This document shows, piece after piece, positions 5,985 to 9,363 of a DNA stretch of 9,363 nt. Numbering within the stretch: position 1 is the first letter of the stretch; each line of letters begins with the position of its first letter. Below the pieces are notes generated by a model. That model was not told where the DNA came from and did no database searches. It saw only the letters and a program-made list of their open reading frames with translations. Position numbers and translations under genes: made by a program. This stretch comes from Candidatus Adiutrix sp. (GTDB lineage: Bacteria; Desulfobacterota; Desulfarculia; Adiutricales; Adiutricaceae), in contig JAITBV010000189.1 in NCBI GenBank assembly GCA_031283395.1, forward strand, positions 1 to 9,363. The letters run 5' to 3'.

Positions 5985-6926
5985 TTGAATGATCCGGCCC
6001 TTCGGGGCCGGCTGGCTCCCAGCCCCACGGGCCTTTTGCACCTGGGCAACGCCTGGGCTTTCTGGCTGGCCTGGCTACAGGCGCGCCGGGCCGGAGGGCG
6101 GCTGGTGCTGCGCCTGGAGGATTTGGACCCGGCCCGTAGCCGCTCCGACCACGCCGACCGGATCCGCCGGGACCTTAAATGGCTGGGCCTGGATTGGGAC
6201 GAGGAGGCCCCGGCCCAGAGCCGGCGCGGCCCGGCCTATGAGGCGGCCCTGGCCGGGCTTTCAGACCGGGGGCTGATTTATCCCTGTTTCTGCACCCGCC
6301 GCGAACTGCGGTCCCTGGCCGGCGCGCCCCAGGTCGGAGATGCGGGCGCGGCCTATGCCGGGACCTGCCGCGCTCTTTCCCCGGAGCGGCGGGCCGCTCA
6401 GGCCGCCTCCGGTCGGGCCAGGGCTCTCAGGCTCATCTGCCCCCCGGAGCGGGCCTGGTCCTTTCAGGACTTGGCGTCCGGGCCCCAGAGCCTGACCCTG
6501 GCCGAGTGCGGCGGGGATTTCGCCCTGCGCCGCTCCGACGGCGTTTTCGCCTACCAACTGGCCGTGGTGGTGGACGACCTGGACCAGGGCGTCACCAGCG
6601 TTGTCCGGGGACGGGATCTTCTGGCCAGCACCCCCCGCCAGCTTTATCTGTTTGAACTTCTGGGCGGCCGGGCTCCGGCCTACGCCCATGTGCCATTGAT
6701 CCTGGACCACCAGGGTGAGCGCCTGGCCAAGCGCCACGCCGGCCTGAGCCTGACCGCCCTCCGGGAGGCCGGGGTGCGGCCGGAAAGCATCTTCGGCTTT
6801 CTGGCCCGGCTGGCCGGCTTCAGCGACCGGCCCGGGCCCTTGGCCGCCGGGGCCTTGGCCCCCGGTTTCGACTGGGCGTGGCGGCGGCCGGAGGACTTAA
6901 GGCTCCCGGAAAATGTTGACTTTTAG
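5985..6926 (+). CDS. gluQ: Glutamyl-Q tRNA(Asp) synthetase
   Basis: 313 residues from the preferred TTG start. A GluRS paralogue without an anticodon-binding domain. It activates glutamate and transfers it to queuosine at position 34 of tRNA-Asp. RLAPSPTGLLHLGNAWAF (9-26) contains the HIGH-type motif (HLGN 19-22). RLEDLDPAR (43-51) is the family's substrate-site segment. The zinc ligands match the GluQ-RS pattern C-x-C...Y-x3-C: C101, C103, Y124, C128. The KMSKS equivalent is LAKRHAG (247-253). Length, zinc signature and lack of a C-terminal domain separate it from true GltX, which would be about 470 residues. It lies 33 bp after the kinase gene and is probably co-transcribed. Its function requires queuosine synthesis elsewhere in the genome. 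The 3' end carries the -35 box of the tRNA-Lys promoter. Confidence 0.94.
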   Translation: MNDPALRGRLAPSPTGLLHLGNAWAFWLAWLQARRAGGRLVLRLEDLDPARSRSDHADRIRRDLKWLGLDWDEEAPAQSRRGPAYEAALAGLSDRGLIYPCFCTRRELRSLAGAPQVGDAGAAYAGTCRALSPERRAAQAASGRARALRLICPPERAWSFQDLASGPQSLTLAECGGDFALRRSDGVFAYQLAVVVDDLDQGVTSVVRGRDLLASTPRQLYLFELLGGRAPAYAHVPLILDHQGERLAKRHAGLSLTALREAGVRPESIFGFLARLAGFSDRPGPLAAGALAPGFDWAWRRPEDLRLPENVDF

Positions 6927-6944
6927 TTAAAATTGCATTATAAA
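6916..6944 (+). promoter_or_regulatory. Sigma70-type promoter of tRNA-Lys
   Basis: TTGACT (6916-6921) and TATAAA (6939-6944) are separated by exactly 17 bp, a near-consensus promoter. Its -35 box overlaps the last codons of gluQ. Transcription would start near 6951, about 13 nt before the mature tRNA. Confidence 0.65.
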
Positions 6945-6963
6945 AACGGTTCAATGTCGCGGC

Positions 6964-7040
6964 GGGTCGTTAACTCAGCTCGGTAGAGTATCTGCCTTTT
7001 AAGCAGAGAGTCGTGGGTTCGAATCCCGCACGACCCACCA
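6964..7040 (+). tRNA. tRNA-Lys (anticodon UUU)
   Basis: Full cloverleaf. The acceptor stem is GGGTCGT with ACGACCC (7030-7036), then discriminator A and an encoded CCA. The D arm has ACTC/GAGT. The anticodon stem TCTGC/GCAGA encloses loop CTTTTAA with anticodon TTT. The T arm has loop TTCGAAT and stem GTGGG/CCCGC with one G-U pair. It has its own promoter overlapping gluQ and an intrinsic terminator downstream. It marks the left border of the AT-rich block. Confidence 0.97.
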
Positions 7041-7075
7041 TTATATAAGATATAAGAAAATATTCTTTCATACCG

Positions 7076-7116
7076 TCCCGGAAATCAAGCGGATCACTGA
7101 TTTTCGGGATTTTTTT
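7076..7116 (+). terminator. Intrinsic terminator after tRNA-Lys
   Basis: TCCCGGAAATCA (7076-7087) pairs with TGATTTTCGGGA (7098-7109), a 12-bp stem including one G-U pair with a 10-nt loop, followed directly by seven T. The T-tract lies on the plus side only, so it ends the tRNA-Lys transcript. Read on the minus strand it has no U-tract to terminate the convergent cyclase gene. Confidence 0.87.
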
Positions 7117-7154
7117 GCCTGAAGATCATTAGGCCCTTTTGGCCCCAGGTTCCA

Positions 7155-8867
7155 TTATGTATATCTGTTCCGCCCGTCGCGCTTGGATTTATACAGCATT
7201 TCGTCCGCACTTTTTACAAGGTCATCTCCAACATACGGATGTTTCATGGTTTTGGTAGAAATGCCGACAGAAACGGTGACGATGCCCGCCGCCTCGCTCT
7301 TGATATGAGGTATATTGTTATTTCGAATATTGTTAAGGATCTTGTCGGCGATCAATCGCGCCCCCTCTCCGTCAGTATTCGGCAGGACAACGACAAATTC
7401 CTCGCCGCCGTACCGGGCAACAAAATCATCGGCTCTTGTTACCGAATTTTTAAGTGTTTCCGCGACAATTTTTAAGCATTTATCACCTTCGTTATGACCG
7501 TAAGTATCGTTATAATTTTTAAAATAATCTATATCGATCATCATCAGGCTGATCACCCCGCCCGAACGGGATAAGAATCTTGTTGCGCGTTTCAGGTTTT
7601 CATCAAAATACCTTCTGTTGTAAATGCCGGTCAGCGGGTCATAGTATATTTTATCAACATCTGTTTTGAGCTGTTCAATGCTTTTTTCCAATTTCCTGAT
7701 GTTGCTCAAATCATACATAAACGTGATCAAAAATTTCTTTTTATTGTATACCAACTGTGTCAGCGTCATTTCCGTCGAGAGCGATTCCCCATTGGATGAC
7801 AGGTGCGTCCACTCAAAAATACTGCGTTCCCCCGGGGAAATTTTTTCGCTCAAGGCCCTTGCTTTTTTCAGAGACTTTTGCCCGTCGGGTTGTGATTCGG
7901 GCATGAAGCGATCCCAATAGCGGTCCAGGATGCGCTGTTTGTCGGGACAATTAAAAAAACGCAAGGCCTCGCCGTTACAGTCAACCGGAACCAGGTTTTC
8001 ATCGAACAGCATATAAGAAACAGGGCTTGCTTCCGTAACCACTCGTGTCCGTTCTTCCTCCTGCCGCCTGGCCATATGCTCCAGCTTTGTGATATCCTGT
8101 ATGACTTCTATGTATCCCGCGGCTTCGCCATCCAACCCTTTCATCATTTTTATATCCGCCTGATACGATGCGTTTTCATATGTGAAATATGTCCGCAGCA
8201 GCCCTCTTTTGGCGCAGGCAATGGCGCAATCTTCTGTATCGCAAATATTCAAGCCCAGGCTTTTGCATGGTTTTCCAATAATATCCCGCCGTCTTGCCTT
8301 AAAAGTCTTTTCGGCGGCCGCATTGATGAAACTGAAATTTTCATTAATATCCTGAACAGTGATAGGCAGCGGGAATGAATCAAGAATGGACTCATACCAA
8401 TGGGCGGTCATAATAAATTTTTTCTTTTCGTTATGTATTGCGTTCAATAGCGCTGTCGGTTCGCGCAGGTCGCGCGAATAACCCGCAATTACAAAATCAT
8501 CCTGATATGCTACCCGCACAAGCGTGATCTCCACAGGCAGCGGCTGGCCGTCCGCCGTTCGGTGCATCCACTCAAATACGATGCTGCCTTCTTCAAAAAC
8601 TCTTTTCAGCACTTCTAAGGTTTTTTCGTAGGAACGCTGTCCGTTCGGTTGAAACTCCGGCGATAGTTCAAAGTACCTCTCAAAGTATTCCTGTTTGTTT
8701 TTAAGGCCGAAAAGTCTGACGGTGGCCTCATTGCATTCAAAAACCTTAAAATTTTTATCCCATAGGCGGCAGGCAAAGGGCATAGTGTCAAGCAGTATCC
8801 GGATGCGCTCATCCGCCCCTTTTTCCGCGCTTTCTCCAATAAATTTATCATCATGTGTATTTTTCAT
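7155..8867 (-). CDS. PAS-PAS-PAS-GGDEF diguanylate cyclase
   Basis: 570 residues, no signal peptide or membrane segment. Predicted cytosolic enzyme making cyclic di-GMP from two GTP. PAS1 covers about 22-135, PAS2 about 155-260 and PAS3 about 275-388. A short coiled linker (KLEKSIEQLKTDVDKIYYD) leads into GGDEF, about 408-570. The catalytic domain looks intact: DPLTGIYNRRYFD (410-422), metal Asp D445 in MMIDIDYFK, GGEEF (487-491), and the inhibitory I-site RADD (478-481), five residues ahead. PAS1 and PAS3 resemble each other, for example FEWMH/FEWTH and QPNGQ/QPDGQ. PAS2 carries four cysteines (C201, C209, C214, C218). From memory, PAS1 resembles sensors common in gut Treponema and clostridia. 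Codon and base use differ from all neighbours, suggesting horizontal acquisition. It is monocistronic and convergent to tRNA-Lys. The ligand is unknown. Confidence 0.95.
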   Translation of the reverse strand: MKNTHDDKFIGESAEKGADERIRILLDTMPFACRLWDKNFKVFECNEATVRLFGLKNKQEYFERYFELSPEFQPNGQRSYEKTLEVLKRVFEEGSIVFEWMHRTADGQPLPVEITLVRVAYQDDFVIAGYSRDLREPTALLNAIHNEKKKFIMTAHWYESILDSFPLPITVQDINENFSFINAAAEKTFKARRRDIIGKPCKSLGLNICDTEDCAIACAKRGLLRTYFTYENASYQADIKMMKGLDGEAAGYIEVIQDITKLEHMARRQEEERTRVVTEASPVSYMLFDENLVPVDCNGEALRFFNCPDKQRILDRYWDRFMPESQPDGQKSLKKARALSEKISPGERSIFEWTHLSSNGESLSTEMTLTQLVYNKKKFLITFMYDLSNIRKLEKSIEQLKTDVDKIYYDPLTGIYNRRYFDENLKRATRFLSRSGGVISLMMIDIDYFKNYNDTYGHNEGDKCLKIVAETLKNSVTRADDFVARYGGEEFVVVLPNTDGEGARLIADKILNNIRNNNIPHIKSEAAGIVTVSVGISTKTMKHPYVGDDLVKSADEMLYKSKRDGRNRYT

Positions 8868-9044
8868 GGCTTTTTACCGCTCTTTTGTTCTATGGGCAAG
8901 GGCCCAAACCAACCAGAGGATATTGAGTAATTAGCTGAATTATTTATATATACATGATAAGCTGTTTTTTTGCACCATATTTTTTTGGGGCCGGGCGCCG
9001 GTCAATTCAAACGGAGAAATTTTCTGGTAAATCAGGGTGGGTTA

Positions 9045-9053
9045 TGCTATATA
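9045..9053 (+). promoter_or_regulatory. Possible extended -10 promoter of tRNA-Glu
   Basis: TGCTATATA matches the extended -10 form TGn-TATAAT. No good -35 box lies 16-18 bp upstream. If used, it would give a leader of about 60 nt before the mature tRNA. Confidence 0.3.
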
Positions 9054-9096
9054 AGAGGATTGGAACGCGGTGGAGCGGTTCCGTTCCCTTGCGATC

Positions 9097-9118
9097 AAGC
9101 CTGAGCCTCGCCAGGCTT
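9097..9118 (+). repeat. Hairpin in the tRNA-Glu leader
   Basis: AAGCCTG and CAGGCTT form a perfect 7-bp stem with an 8-nt loop, ending 5 nt before the tRNA. A weaker 5-bp stem (GGAAC/GTTCC, 9062-9082) precedes it. Either could be part of the tRNA precursor 5' leader that RNase P removes. Confidence 0.35.
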
Positions 9119-9123
9119 CAAGC

Positions 9124-9201
9124 GTCCCCATCGTCTAGCCCGGTCCAGGACACCGGCCTTTCACGCCGGCGACAGGGGTTCAAATCCCCTTGGGGACGCC
9201 A
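9124..9201 (+). tRNA. tRNA-Glu (anticodon UUC)
   Basis: Full cloverleaf. Acceptor stem GTCCCCA pairs with TGGGGAC (9191-9197), followed by discriminator G and an encoded CCA (9199-9201). The anticodon stem CCGGC/GCCGG encloses loop CTTTCAC with anticodon TTC. The T arm is AGGGG TTCAAAT CCCCT. A terminator lies about 70 bp downstream. Confidence 0.97.
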
Positions 9202-9250
9202 AATAAGTTCAATGGGTTACACGGTTTGCGGTTAAAAGCGGCGAGCATGG

Positions 9251-9363
9251 TTACTGCTCGTTGGTTGCTGTCTCGGCCCCATTTGGGGCCGTTTCTTTTT
9301 GAAGTGAGGCTTTGGCGGCGGCACCGACGGGGCTGTTGCTGATGGGGGTTACTAACGCCCCTT
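9251..9363 (-). CDS. Possible C-terminal fragment of an unknown protein entering from the right edge
   Basis: On the minus strand one frame stays open from the window edge for 36 codons and ends at TAA (9253-9251). The tail is rich in Ala, Thr, Glu and Asn (ending NGAETATNEQ), as in a disordered C-terminus. No domain is recognisable. An open run of this length is not rare in GC-rich DNA, and the frame overlaps the plus-strand tRNA-Glu terminator. This is therefore only a candidate. Confidence 0.27.
   Translation of the reverse strand, partial: GALVTPISNSPVGAAAKASLQKETAPNGAETATNEQ
9274..9300 (+). terminator. Intrinsic terminator after tRNA-Glu
   Basis: CGGCCCC (9274-9280) pairs with GGGGCCG (9285-9291), a perfect 7-bp stem with ATTT loop, followed by TTTCTTTTT. 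Orientation fits the tRNA-Glu transcript. A second hairpin, CGAGCA/TGCTCG (9242-9260), lies just before it. Confidence 0.8.

Larger units (their letters stand above)
7041..8990. other. AT-rich block of probable foreign origin between two tRNA genes
   Basis: Base composition changes visibly at both ends: GC-rich chromosome up to the tRNA-Lys region, AT-richer sequence (mid-40s percent GC by eye, not computed) across the cyclase gene and its upstream region, then GC-rich again from GGGGCCGGGCGCCGG at about 8987. The segment carries one complete gene and no integrase, transposase or clear flanking repeat. The mechanism of acquisition is therefore not visible. Confidence 0.45.
8868..9123. other. 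Intergenic region between the cyclase start and tRNA-Glu
   Basis: This 256-bp stretch holds no supported gene. The left part is AT-rich (TATATATA at about 8945-8952, T-runs at 8965-8971 and 8981-8986) and probably contains the minus-strand promoter of the cyclase. I could not settle on one -35/-10 pair, and the cyclase has only a weak Shine-Dalgarno (purine-rich AAAAGAGCGG). The right part is GC-rich and leads to tRNA-Glu. The composition switch lies at about 8987. Confidence 0.5.

Noticed and set aside
5985..6926. Full-length glutamyl-tRNA synthetase (gltX), truncated
   Set aside because: The C-x-C...Y-x3-C zinc pattern, the natural stop after the catalytic domain and the length of about 313 residues are those of GluQ-RS.
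7036..8978. CACCAT at 7036-7041 (tRNA-Lys 3' end) repeated at 8973-8978 as possible attachment sites
   Set aside because: Six matching bases are expected by chance over this distance. There is no longer identity to the tRNA 3' end and no integrase gene.
9342..9363. ATG at 9342 as the start of a plus-strand gene running off the right edge
   Set aside because: No ribosome binding site precedes it and only seven codons are visible.

Overview
The window is a bacterial chromosome segment that is very GC-rich over most of its length. Gene content and protein style suggest Desulfobacterota (former Deltaproteobacteria): an NtrY-type kinase, an MltB-family lytic transglycosylase with an N-terminal peptidoglycan-binding domain, a PHP-domain phosphatase-like protein and GluQ-RS. 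That placement is inference from protein style, not from a search. No CRISPR array, IS element, integrase or rRNA gene is visible.

Left half (1-3936, minus strand): a compact five-gene operon. In transcription order it encodes a LOG-family nucleotide phosphoribohydrolase, an MltB-family lytic transglycosylase lipoprotein, a PHP-domain hydrolase with a TTG start, a membrane-anchored protein of unknown function, and the N-terminal part of an ABC transporter ATPase that runs off the left edge. Gene junctions are 8 bp, 17 bp, 1 bp and a 4-bp ATGA overlap. The first ribosome binding site lies in the loop of a perfect hairpin.

Centre (3937-6926, plus strand): an AT-rich divergent promoter region drives an NtrY-like sensor histidine kinase, followed 33 bp later by glutamyl-Q tRNA(Asp) synthetase (TTG start). 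The kinase keeps its phospho-accepting His, N box and G1 box. Its ATP lid (F and G2 boxes) is strongly non-canonical, and no ntrX regulator gene follows it.

Right part (6927-9363): a sigma70-type promoter, tRNA-Lys(UUU) and an intrinsic terminator are followed by a visibly AT-richer block (about 7041-8990). This block holds one convergent gene, a cytosolic PAS-PAS-PAS-GGDEF diguanylate cyclase with a cysteine-rich middle PAS domain. Base composition returns to GC-rich at about 8987, ahead of tRNA-Glu(UUC) and its terminator. A possible C-terminal end of another minus-strand gene enters from the right edge.

Functionally, the left operon combines cell-wall turnover with an envelope/ABC export module, and the centre joins signal transduction to tRNA-Asp queuosine modification. 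The diguanylate cyclase looks like a later acquisition inserted between two tRNA genes. I found no clear-cut undescribed system. The best leads are the degenerate kinase lid, the foreign-looking cyclase with its Cys-quartet PAS domain, and the envelope operon with its unknown anchored protein.
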